Source: Symbiodinium natans (Eukaryota > Sar > Dinophyceae > Suessiales > Symbiodiniaceae). From it: 64,000 nucleotides of DNA. The stretch is taken from the NCBI GenBank assembly GCA_905221605.1, contig CAJNDS010001624.1, positions 547,501 through 611,500 on the forward strand, given 5' to 3'. The notes under the pieces are model-generated. The model did not search any database and was not told the origin of the DNA. It was given only the letters and a program-made list of their open reading frames with translations. The translations under genes and the position numbers were made by a program. Each line of letters opens with the position of its first letter. Position 1 is the stretch's first letter. Of this stretch, positions 46,101 to 53,339 are shown one piece after another.

Positions 46101-47000
46101 GGCATGCTTCTCCTGAGAACTCACAAACTCACGTCGAAGACCATGGGGCTATAGGGGCATGGGGGCTTTCTGAGTTGGCTAGTCGCGCCTACGACTGGAA
46201 GTCTCTGATCCTACCACTCTGGAGACCCTATGAAACTCCAGTTTGGCTTGTCCCTGCCTTGGCCTGTCGGAGGATCCATTGGCAGTATGCGGGATCCTTT
46301 GCCACCAAAACGGACAGGTCTGTGCCGTTGTGGTTCTGCGCTGAGGCCTGGGGGAAAAACTGAAACAAGGGAATGCATGGCTTTGCGTGGCTTCCAATTC
46401 AAAGGCCATGGGGGGAGGGGGGGGGGGTTTGAACAAACGCAAGCCCATGTCTTTCACTCAGGAGAGGTCTCAGTAGGATGGCCAGCTCACGTGGCTCGCA
46501 GCAGTCGCAATCAGGACATCACCCCTCACAACACAAGCAAAACATAAGCATGGGCCGATGGTGTAGGCCTAACCAGCCGCAAATTTCCAGGCGAAGAGAA
46601 TATGGACCGAAACAACCTTCGCTAGAATGATAAGTGCATCTTTGAAGTCTCTGAGTTTTTATGCAAGGGTTGGGGGGGAGGGTGTTTTGGCTCTCTTGCA
46701 CATTCAGAACTTGGCGAACCTAGTTCAAATCCCAAAAGAGATTGAAAGCTCCCAGCCTCCAGTTTGGCCTCGATATGAGCTGCGTTGGAGCGGAGCCAGG
46801 CGGCATTGTCTCGTAGGGCGGACGAAGCATCTGCCTCCTCTTGCAGGCTAAGCCGGATTTGCTGGGAAAGTGCCAATGAAAAGCTGGACACGGCCGGGTG
46901 CCCATCTCTCTCGCGTCCTGAGCCTTTCGGAGTATCCATAGGCAATACGATGGGTCTTCCGCAACCACTCTGGACAAAGGCTGCCCGAAGTGTTTCTTGC
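37062..47000 (-). CDS. Upstream repeat gene: paralogue of the gene at 26262-33759
   Basis: About sixteen small exons on the minus strand encode six standard split repeats, one repeat with an extra intron, and a D module. Exons A are 83 nt except one (44018-44091, three codons shorter), always starting with 2 nt before the first codon. Module order matches the downstream gene one for one, apart from the sixth repeat. Introns are longer than in the paralogue (up to about 2.4 kb, filled by a tandem repeat at 42040-43700). Most donors are GC or GA. One exon end (45624) is followed by AC, a possible lesion. No terminal exon after D and no exon before 47000 were found, so the gene may be incomplete or its ends lie in unrecognised exons. 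Confidence 0.7.
37537..38628 (-). CDS. Upstream repeat gene, repeat 7, with an additional intron
   Basis: Exon C (38563-38628, 22 codons) encodes SVHRGVPIPQIVAE at its end, donor GAG|GC. Exon 38397-38435 encodes DPQWCRFVLTQSE, donor GAG|GA. Exon 37537-37572 encodes AWLRENASELLQ, donor CAG|GC. The split lies at the same Glu|Asp position as in the paralogue. A protein-like frame at 37971-38333 containing IPEPVQEMISILSQLN may supply the missing first part of the B module. Confidence 0.6.
38828..39958 (-). CDS. Upstream repeat gene, repeat 6 (hybrid)
   Basis: Exon A (39876-39958, 83 nt) encodes HRGRLLSELLTDDPSYCQWV, donor CAG|GA; its D-D-P motif matches repeat 6 of the paralogue. Exon B (38828-38896) encodes ALQEQAAWLLENAPYLK, donor AAG|GA; it matches repeat 7 of the paralogue. 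One B and one A exon have therefore been lost here or gained there. Confidence 0.7.
38990..39400. other. Intronic GT/TA simple sequence and telomere-like tract
   Basis: GTATGTGTGTATG repeats (about 39000-39030), a short TTCAGGG/TTTAGGG tract (39067-39095) and a poly-C run near 39220 lie within the intron of repeat 6. Frames here are by-products. Confidence 0.6.
39567..39626 (+). repeat. Telomere-type array, TTTAGGG, inside an intron
   Basis: About eight units, the first with TTTGGGG variants. It lies in the intron of repeat 6 of the upstream gene, antisense to the transcript. Confidence 0.9.
39743..39851. mobile_element. Small inverted-repeat element with 27-bp termini
   Basis: Left end CCCAGAGACTCCAAAACCCC followed by TTCATTA; the right end is its inverse with one mismatch in 27. 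The 55-bp middle is AT-rich. It lies in an intron about 25 bp downstream of exon A of repeat 6. It is the only copy seen in this window. Confidence 0.75.
40531..41035 (-). CDS. Upstream repeat gene, repeat 5
   Basis: Exon A (40953-41035, 83 nt) encodes RYRGRKMSELAAEDPCYCKW, donor CAG|GC. Exon B (40531-40609) encodes THGMRAMAGWLLQNVPNLQE, donor ATGA|GC in phase 1. Telomere-type arrays sit on both sides of exon A (40865-40927 and 41046-41108), CCCTAAA-sense just before it and TTTAGGG-sense just after it on the transcript. Confidence 0.8.
40865..41108. repeat. Pair of opposed telomere-type arrays flanking an 83-nt exon
   Basis: CCCTAAA units at 40865-40927 and TTTAGGG units at 41046-41108 bracket exon A of repeat 5. 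The right array starts about 10 bp from the exon's acceptor. Confidence 0.9.
41489..44091 (-). CDS. Upstream repeat gene, repeat 4, with a 2.4-kb intron
   Basis: Exon A (44018-44091, 74 nt, three codons shorter than the others) encodes RDLPTLVAEDPAYCQWILRE, donor AAG|GC. Exon B (41489-41585) encodes SSPELRANASWLMENAPHLE, with a GT donor (GGAG|GTGATT) in phase 1. The intron between them contains the tandem repeat at 42040-43700. Confidence 0.75.
42040..43700 (+). repeat. Degenerate AT-rich tandem repeat, unit roughly 70-100 bp
   Basis: Some twenty diverged copies of a unit carry GAAGAGGATTTCTTAGGGTG, TGGCCTCTTAAT, and a TTTCATTACGAACGAAGCC-like segment. Composition is AT-rich, unlike the rest of the window. 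It fills the intron between the two exons of repeat 4. No coding capacity was recognised. Confidence 0.85.
43780..43930. repeat. TA and TGTATT simple sequence
   Basis: (TA)n and GTATTTGTATTCATATTCAT-type sequence in the same long intron. Confidence 0.85.
44582..45706 (-). CDS. Upstream repeat gene, repeat 3
   Basis: Exon A (45624-45706, 83 nt) encodes GKYRGRPMSQLAAEDPLYCR then W. The sequence past its end is CAA|ACCGCC instead of the usual AG|GC, so splicing here may be impaired. Exon B (44582-44666) encodes ASHGLKEMAEWLLQNVPHLQ, donor AAGG|GC in phase 1. TTTAGGG units lie about 10-60 nt into the following intron. Confidence 0.75.
46019..46340 (-). CDS. Upstream repeat gene, repeat 2
   Basis: Exon A (46258-46340, 83 nt) encodes NGTDLSVLVAKDPAYCQWIL, donor AAG|GC. 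Exon B (46019-46112, 94 nt) encodes ASPELRANASWLRQNAPHLE, with a clear GT donor (CGAG|GTATAA) in phase 1. The phases fit A of repeat 3 exactly. Confidence 0.8.
46756..47000 (-). CDS. Upstream repeat gene, repeat 1 (first one found)
   Basis: Exon A (46918-47000, 83 nt) encodes KKHFGQPLSRVVAEDPSYCL then W, donor CAG|GA. Exon B (from 46837) encodes ASSALRDNAAWLRSNAAHIE; its end near 46756 is uncertain. It pairs with repeat 1 of the paralogue (same K-K-H-[FY]-G and A-S-x-A-L-R motifs). Confidence 0.75.
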
Positions 47001-48643
47001 CTGGCCGATTGCACACTCTGCCGCATGCCGCAGACAAGATTGCGCGGTCTCCTGATAACCCGCCTCTTGAGACTCAAGTAGACCAGGGATGCAGGATGCT
47101 GTTCAAGTTTTCAATTTCTAGCTGCCTGTCTGCACTTGTCGTCTGACCAAGTCACCAAACAAGCAGACCGCTGCAGTGTCCGCTCTCGCGCCCGAGGCTC
47201 GGGTGCACGATGCTGGCATTGAGGCCGCACTTCGATTGAGAACCCTTGGTTGACTTACACGTCAACGAAGACAGGCATCTTCTTGTCAAAATTGGTGGCG
47301 CTCAATGAAGATTCGACTTGCAAGTCTTACAATTGTGATGTCGAAGCAGACTCGCCAGTTCCCCGCAGTCTCATGATGTTGCTGTACCAGACATGATGCT
47401 TTGAAGACGACATGTCTGGAGACATATTCACAGCCAAGCTGCATCTGCATGGTCGGGACGAGCATGGACGTCCTCCCCGATTGTCCGCATAAAGCTCTAC
47501 GGCACTTAGCTTCGCCTGCTACATGTTCAGTTCCATCAGATAACACACAGGTTACAGCACGTTGCGACCCGCCATGGAGAGCCAGGGCCAACAAGAGTCC
47601 CTTGCACCAACATCGCCGCGCCTCATTTTCGCAAGCATGATTTCTACCGTCCGGGTGATCCAAGCGATGGCACCAGGAGGCGAGCTACCCAAGCCAAACT
47701 GAGCCAAACAGGGCAGAATCGAGGGCAGTTTGGGGGGGGGGGGGTTATTCTCGTCTGCTAAACCCTGAACCCTCCATGACCTCTAGACCCAAAGCCATGT
47801 TCGGCTTGGGATTACCAAGCCCCGATGTGCTCTTCACAAAAGATGCCCCACATCAAGGGAGATGCCTGAAGTGAGGGTGACACCGGCATCCAAACATCCC
47901 CCCCACTCCCAAGTCTCAACTTCTTGAAAACAGGCCATCTACCCAACCCGACCACAAATAACCCTAAACTTCAACCCTACAGGGATTTGGGCGAGGGGGG
48001 TCGTGTCCACAAAACAACGCCCGTGTGTCTGCCCTGCCACGGTCGACAGTGTAGTTATAAGATCCGGGCCCGGAGATTTGCAGCTGCTTCTCAAAGTCTG
48101 TAGCCCTGGCATCTAAGGGCTTGTTTGCCGATAAGCCCCAAGACTCTGAACCCGAAACCCTGTACAAACCGATCGCAGTTTCTCCAGATGAGGTAGAGGG
48201 TTCAGCTTTTTTCGCTTGAGGCTCACTCAGCTGGAAGTTTCGCTCTGTACTTTGGTGGAGTCTAGCATGGCCCAGTGCTTTCCCCGGCATTCATTACCCA
48301 TGTGATGTGGCCTTTGAACATGTTTTGTTGGCGGCTAGTTCCACTACCTAAAGCCATAAGCCCAGACCAACCACAATAAACTTGAAAAGCTACACATCTC
48401 ACATTCGCACTTGACACTAGCTAGCTGCAACAAGCACTGCCTTCAAAGCGGTGCATGTGCAGACGGCGCGTTGCACGTGTGTTCTTCTCGCTTGCCTAGC
48501 TCTCGGGTTTGCATGGCTTAGGATCTGCATTCTGAAGAATGAGCGCCTCAGGAGCAAATCCCATCCTGGTGCGCGACAACGTTAGAAAAAATGCCGGAAA
48601 TCTTAAGCCATAAGCTTCCCAAAGACAAAGCCACAGAACCTCC
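47001..48643. other. Region upstream of the repeat genes, unresolved
   Basis: It should hold the 5' end of the upstream repeat gene. Protein-like minus-strand frames occur at 47286-47663 and 47964-48290 (the latter has TDFEKQLQISGPGSYNYTVD) but neither could be linked to the repeats. A poly-G run lies near 47732. Confidence 0.4.
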
Positions 48644-48781
48644 ATTCACCTAAACCCCTAAACCCTAAAACCCTGAACCCCTAAACCCCTAAACCCCTAA
48701 ACCCCTAAACCCCTAAACCCCTAAGCCCCTAAGCCCCTAAGCCCCTAACCCCTAAACCCCTAGCCCCTAAGCCCCTAAACC
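48644..48781 (-). repeat. Array of CCCCTAAA and CCCCTAAG octamers, a telomere-unit variant
   Basis: About fifteen octamers CCCCTAAA/CCCCTAAG rather than the window's usual heptamer. It ends directly at the open frame starting at 48780. Confidence 0.9.
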
Positions 48782-49240
48782 CAGCAAGCAGGTTCTGGCC
48801 AGAAGCGGCCAGCCACCCCTAAAGCAAAAGCACATGAACAGCAGCGGATCTTCAAGAATGAGGGCACGATTGAAACCCCGCTTGTTCAGGAGATGCAGTT
48901 TGCAGATTCATTGCTGTGTCCGCGTTTCTTTTGGGTGTTAGCGCAGTGGATGCAAGGCAAGTGGCTTTCAAGCGAAGCCGGGATTAGTTTGGCAGAAATT
49001 TATGTCACATTCATTGAACAAACTGGATGGGTTGTGCCTGTGAATGTTGGTTCTTGGAGGCAGGAGCAACTTCCTGAATGCTGGAGATCAAAAGTTCCTT
49101 CAGCGTGGCTGCATGAAACAAGCTATGCCAATCTCCTTCTGTGCAGAACGACTTTTGCTAAGCAGCTGACGATATTCCTTCATTCTTTCAAGTTGTTACT
49201 GCGACTTCTCCATGCGCATGTTGCCGAGGCCCAGCTTTGA
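48780..49240 (+). CDS. Fragment resembling the C-terminal part of a dinoflagellate retroelement polyprotein
   Basis: The frame opens where the octamer array ends, and the first ATG is at 48893. It begins basic (GQKRPATPKAKAHEQQRIFK) and continues with FFWVLAQWMQGKW, GISLAEIYVTFIEQTGWVVP, W-R-Q-E-Q-L-P-E-C-W and a Leu-rich KQLTIFLHSFKLLLRLL. The order W-hydrophobic / G-I-[ST]-x-x-E-[IL]-Y-x-x-F / T-G-x-x-x-P / L-P resembles the segment downstream of reverse transcriptase in dinoflagellate non-LTR-type polyproteins; this is from memory and unconfirmed. It stops at TGA 49238, with likely continuation in another frame. There is no RT core, so it is 5' truncated. Confidence 0.55.
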
Positions 49241-49476
49241 CTTCACTAGGACATGGGGCCCCAGTCTCCATGGTGACCATGGCGCCCTATGCTGCGTGCC
49301 ACGAAGGATTCCGAATCTTGCAACAACACATGCGAGGCCTTTCATTCTCGGCCTTCGGTAAAGTCCGCTTTGACCCAGTGACGAACCCTTGTGAATCACC
49401 GGTGGCGCAAGAGCCGCCGCAAGTTATTCGGAATAGGTATTATCAGGCCAACAAATGCCGACAGCGGCAGGCCTAG
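49237..49476 (+). pseudogene. Probable continuation of the retroelement-like fragment in a shifted frame
   Basis: Immediately after the stop at 49238 a different frame is open for about 80 codons (SLGHGAPVSMVTMAPYAACH, GKVRFDPVTNPCESP). An L-G-H-x-x-P motif following the Leu-rich helix fits the same polyprotein pattern, suggesting one frameshift near 49225-49240. A short intron is the alternative. Confidence 0.4.
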
Positions 49477-49479
49477 ATG

Positions 49480-50710
49480 TGATCTTTTCGAGTGCTCTCT
49501 GTTAATTGCAGATATATGCTTCGCCCGAACTTTCGTCCGAAGTGTCTGATGACTGCATGCATAAACCCCTAAACCCCTAAACCCTAAAACCAAAACCCTA
49601 AGTCCTAAACCCTAAACCCTGCCCAGCAGGCCTTGGCAGAGCTTGCGCGACTCGCACCTGGGAACTCCACCTCGCGCCAGGAGGGAGCGTTAGGGTTTGC
49701 TTGGGTAGTTTACAATTTCGATGAGGGTTAGGGTTTAGGGCTGAGGGTTTGGGGTTTAGGGTTTAGATTGCGAGGGCTACAAGGGAGGATATGCAGTTGG
49801 TGTGATCTTGGGGGCTGCTTGAGGGTGCCTACTTCGTTCGGGTGTTTGGAGGCCTCCCAAGGCCTTAGGGCTCGTGCCTAACTATACATATTTTCAGTTT
49901 GAGGATGTGTATATATATATATAAATGTATCTATCTATTTTTTGGTTGGGCGTGCTGACCCTCAATCCTGACACTAAGTCTTAGAAACCCAGGCAGGAAT
50001 CCCACAAGTAGCCGTGTCGCGGAGGCCTAAGCCCCTTCAGGGCTTTCGCCTCGTGCTTGGTGGTTTACGGGTGGCTTGAGCATTTAGAGTGGGTGTACCG
50101 GCAAAGGGATGAGGGGTCAAGAGTTCGGGTGTTAGAGCGCTAAGGAGCTAACTACATTGACCAACTGCTTCGGAAGGGACTACTGCACATGCGGTTTACG
50201 AAAACAAGGGACCCCTAATATAGACCCCCAAATAGTAGGCTTCCTTTTGACAAGGGCCCAATAAGGTACCCCTAATTGCGAAACCCCCAATATGGTTACC
50301 CCTAAACCCTTAAATCTAAACCATAAACCCTCAACCCTAAACCCTAAATCCTAAATCCTAAACCCTAAACCAAACCCTGAACCCTAAACCCTAAGCCCTC
50401 ATTCCCCCCACACGGGAATCCAGGACCCTGCCGGCCTTGGAGCAGCTAGCCGTCGGTGTCGGTGTCTCGTGGCCGTTTCTTGCCTCTGCACTTCAAGGAT
50501 GAAGAGCGCAGGCTTCTTAGGGTTTAGGGTTTAGGGTTTAGGGTTAGGGTTTAGGGTTTAGGGTTTAGGGTTTAGGGTTTATAGGGTTTAGGGCTTAGGG
50601 TTTAGGGTTTAAGGCTTAGGGGCTCCTAGACCGTAGACATCCCTAAACACAAAGTACAGCCAGGAACTTTGCTGGGACACTGCCAGCATTCATGTGCAAT
50701 ATTGTGAAAG
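49480..50710. other. Repeat mosaic without a gene
   Basis: CCCCTAAA units (49563-49620), short TTTAGGG tracts (49720-49770), unique fragments, a family 5 element and an array at 50519-50612. No convincing frame. Confidence 0.65.
50194..50285. mobile_element. MITE-like element, family 5
   Basis: The ends are GTTTACGAAAACAAGGGACC and GGTACCCCTAATTGCGAAAC. The inside CCCCCAAATAGTAGG matches the copy at 54715. Confidence 0.65.
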
Positions 50711-50747
50711 CCTTGGTAGCCCAGCAACCATATTTTAATAAGGGCAC

Positions 50748-51378
50748 TTGGGTTCGGCCGGTCCACACTAACAGTCACCACCAGCAGACCCACAAATAAA
50801 AGCACCCGGTAAATGCCAAAAAATTGACTGAGATTCCTGCTATTCCTGGTGCTATTCCTGGTGCTATTTCTGGTGCTATTTCTGGTGCATTTTTTTGTGC
50901 TATTCCTGGTGCTATTTCTGGTGCTATTTTTTGTGCTATTGTTTGTGCTATTTCTGGTGCTATTTTTTGTGCTATTGTTTGTGCTATTTCTGGTGCTATT
51001 TCTGGTGCTGTTGCTGGTGCTATGTGACTAACAATCACCATCAGCAGACCCACAAAAAACAGCACCCGGTAAATGCTAAGCTGATAAAATTGACTGGGAT
51101 TCCTGGTGCTATTTCTGGTGCTATTGTTTGTGCTATTTCTGGTGCTATTTTTTGTGCTATTCCTGGCGCTATTTCTGGTGCTATTTTTTGTGCTATTGTT
51201 TGTGCTATTTCTGGTGCTATTTCTGCTGCTATGTGACTAACAGTCACCACCAGCAGACCCACAAAAATAAGCACCCGGTAAATGCTAAAATTGACTGGGA
51301 TTCCTGGTGCTATTTTTGGCCTGTGTGTTATAAGGCCACGGCGTTATTTGACTGTTAGTGTGGACCGGCCGAACCCAA
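50748..51378. mobile_element. Non-autonomous DNA transposon, 631 bp, 30-bp perfect TIRs, 8-bp TSD (hAT-like)
   Basis: The left 30 bp (50748-50777) begin TTGGGTTCGGCCGGTCCACA, and the right 30 bp (51349-51378) are their exact inverse. AAGGGCAC is present at 50740-50747 and again at 51379-51386, an 8-bp target site duplication inside a family 1 element. The interior is a tandem repeat without a transposase. An 8-bp duplication is typical of hAT and a few other superfamilies; assignment to hAT is inference. The intact ends and duplication suggest recent insertion. Confidence 0.9.
50764..51320 (+). repeat. Internal tandem repeats of the transposon
   Basis: A ~75-bp segment (containing CACCAGCAGACCCACAAA, AGCACCCGGTAAATGC and TTGACTGGGATTCCTGGTGC) occurs three times, each time followed by a run of 12-bp units such as GGTGCTATTTCT. 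Frames reading Ala-Ile-Ala-Pro-Glu-Ile through it are artefacts. Confidence 0.85.
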
Positions 51379-51462
51379 AAGGGCACCCTTTTTGGGGTTG
51401 GTTATTTTATAAGGGAAACCAGAACCAAAAAAGAGGGTAAAGGGTACCACTGGGCCACCAAG

Positions 51463-52758
51463 AAGCCCTGAACTGTTGCAACATCCTGCAGCGCAACGCC
51501 ACGTGCAGGTCGCTGCGCTAGTGGTCTAGCGTGGTCAAAGATTGCACAGATGTCTGCCAGCAGCGCATCCTCTCACCCGTGCATCTTAGGCGTACTGCTC
51601 TGCCAAAACTGGAGTTCCAAACACCCAAAAGGCGAGTCCTAATGCTGCGACACCCCCCCTTGCAAATTTTAAAGTTTGGGGATTGAATTAGGGCTGGGGT
51701 TTAAAGGGGTTGCGGATTAGAGTGTTCTAGAGTCAGGAACCTCTGATTCATATACTTCAGTATTAAGCAAGTCCAAGGGCTACACAGCCCCGGAATCTTA
51801 CACTCCAACGATATCGAAGCCACGCTGAGCTTTCAACCTGCGTGGGACAGCAGATCCACCTCGACACATCAGAGTAGAGCTTGCTGAATCACGAACATCT
51901 TAAGTGCTTTTGTTTTTCGGGGACTAAGGGACTAAGGGGATTTTGCCGATAAGGTACTTGGAGAACTCTTCTAAGAATTGAAAGTCATGTCCCGGCAGGC
52001 GACCTACATTCTTTCAGCTGGGGCCCGAACCACAGCTCCACAGCCACGTGCCAGAGCAAGATCGAGCGCAGTACGCCCTCGAGCAAATTTACAGCAAAGA
52101 TTCGTAAGATTGCGCAAGATTTCTGATGATCTGCAAAGAATGTCCTAAACTCGTCTTTTTGCCAGAGAACCATCGTGACCCGGAGGCCCCAACGAATGTT
52201 CGACGCCGGAGCCATCAATGTGCCATGCAGAAATCAAGCACATCTAACTCCCGCCCTCGGCCCCCTGTAACATCATAAAACAACTGGCTCAAGCTTTCTA
52301 CACCATTCTTTTATTAAATATGTAGGGAGGGTGCGTGGATACTATGGGCACAGGTAATTGTTGTCCCAGCATTACCAACCCGGAGGAGTCCCCCACCTTC
52401 CGCATCGCACGACCTGCAGGCGCAAGTCTGGACAAACCTACTGCCTAAAAGCCTTTGAATTCTAAGGTAACCTTCGTCCATGATTCTTTGTGGAAGTGAA
52501 CAGTGAAATACAGACCGAAGTTAATCCCCCTTAAACCTGCAAGCTTTGCGGGATTCGCAGGTTCTGCTCGGGCTGTTCAAGTCATGCGTGCGCCCCAGAT
52601 ACACAGCTTTGCACCTTACAGGTTCAGGGTTTAGGGTTTAGCGCATCTCCGATATGCAGAAACCATCCCTACACCCTTCCATTGTCAACGGGCCCCCAAA
52701 CTGTACCCTAGCCGCCTAAGCTATACTCTAAACTCGAAACCGTACCATGTAAAGCCTA
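51463..52758. other. Mostly unique sequence, one possible exon
   Basis: Apart from the frame at 51985-52218 no coding signal stands out. Few repeats. Confidence 0.5.
51985..52218 (-). CDS. Hypothetical protein
   Basis: The 77-codon frame beginning MMAPASNIRWGLRV contains a Leu/Ala/Val-rich central helix (RIFAVNLLEGVLRSILLWHV) and stops at 51985. Protein-like composition, no family recognised. It could be an exon. Confidence 0.3.
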   Translation of the reverse strand: MMAPASNIRWGLRVTMVLWQKDEFRTFFADHQKSCAILRIFAVNLLEGVLRSILLWHVAVELWFGPQLKECRSPAGT

Positions 52759-52855
52759 CAAGGAGGGACCCCCCCCCCCCGGTTATAAGTGGAGCTATAC
52801 GAACCCTAAAGTGGGCTATAAGGATCCTATACTAGGTTATAGGGGGCCCCTCCTT
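52759..52855. mobile_element. MITE-like element, family 3
   Basis: The ends are CAAGGAGGGACCCCCC and GGGGGCCCCTCCTTG. The inside has GAACCCTAAAGTGGGCTATA and AAGGATCC. Confidence 0.75.
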
Positions 52856-52996
52856 GCACACCCTAAACCCTAAACCCTAAACCCTAAACCCCAAACCCTA
52901 ACTGAAGCTCTCTGTGCCTGGGACTCGCCCGCGCGGTGAGCAGGAGCTCCACCTCGGTCTGGGTGGCTTGGAATGCGCTCGGCTGGGTGGCTAGGA

Positions 52997-53328
52997 GGTC
53001 TAGGGTTTAGGGTTTTAGGGTTTAAAGGTTTTAGGGTTTAGGGCTGTAGGGTTTTTAGGGTTTTAGGGCTGTAGGGTTTTAGGGTTTCAGGGCTGTAGGG
53101 TTTTTAGGGTTTTTAGGGTTTTAGGGCTGTAGGGTTTTAGGGTTTTAGGGTTCTAAGTTTTAGGGTTTTTAGGGGTTTCAGGGTTTTAGGGTTTTTAGAG
53201 TTTTAGAGTTCTAGGGTTTTAGGGTTTTTAGGGGTTTCAGGGTTTTAGGGTTTTAGAGTTTAGGGTTTTAGGGCTGTAGGGTTTACAGAGTTTAGGGTTT
53301 TTAGGGCTTTAGGGTTTTAGGGCTTAGG
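52997..53328 (+). repeat. Degenerate array of TTTTAGGG-type units
   Basis: About 330 bp of TTTTAGGG, TTTTTAGGG, GCTGTAGGG and GGTTTCAGGG units in mixed order. Longer-order periodicity is visible (GGGCTGTAGGGTTTTAGGG recurs). It differs from the clean heptamer arrays. Confidence 0.85.
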
Positions 53329-53339
53329 TGACTTTGGGC

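Larger units (their letters stand above)
50712..51462. mobile_element. MITE-like element, family 1, split by a nested DNA transposon
   Basis: The left part CTTGGTAGCCCAGCAACCAT with AATAAGGGCAC and the right part AAGGGCACCCTTTTTGGGG ... GGGTACCACTGGGCCACCAAG make up a complete family 1 copy once the insertion at 50748-51378 and one 8-bp duplicate are ignored. Confidence 0.8.

Noticed and set aside
50775-51358. Open frames of about 60-113 codons rich in Ala-Ile-Ala-Pro-Glu-Ile or Cys-Tyr-Phe
   Set aside because: They are readings of the 12-bp tandem repeat inside the transposon and exist in several frames on both strands.
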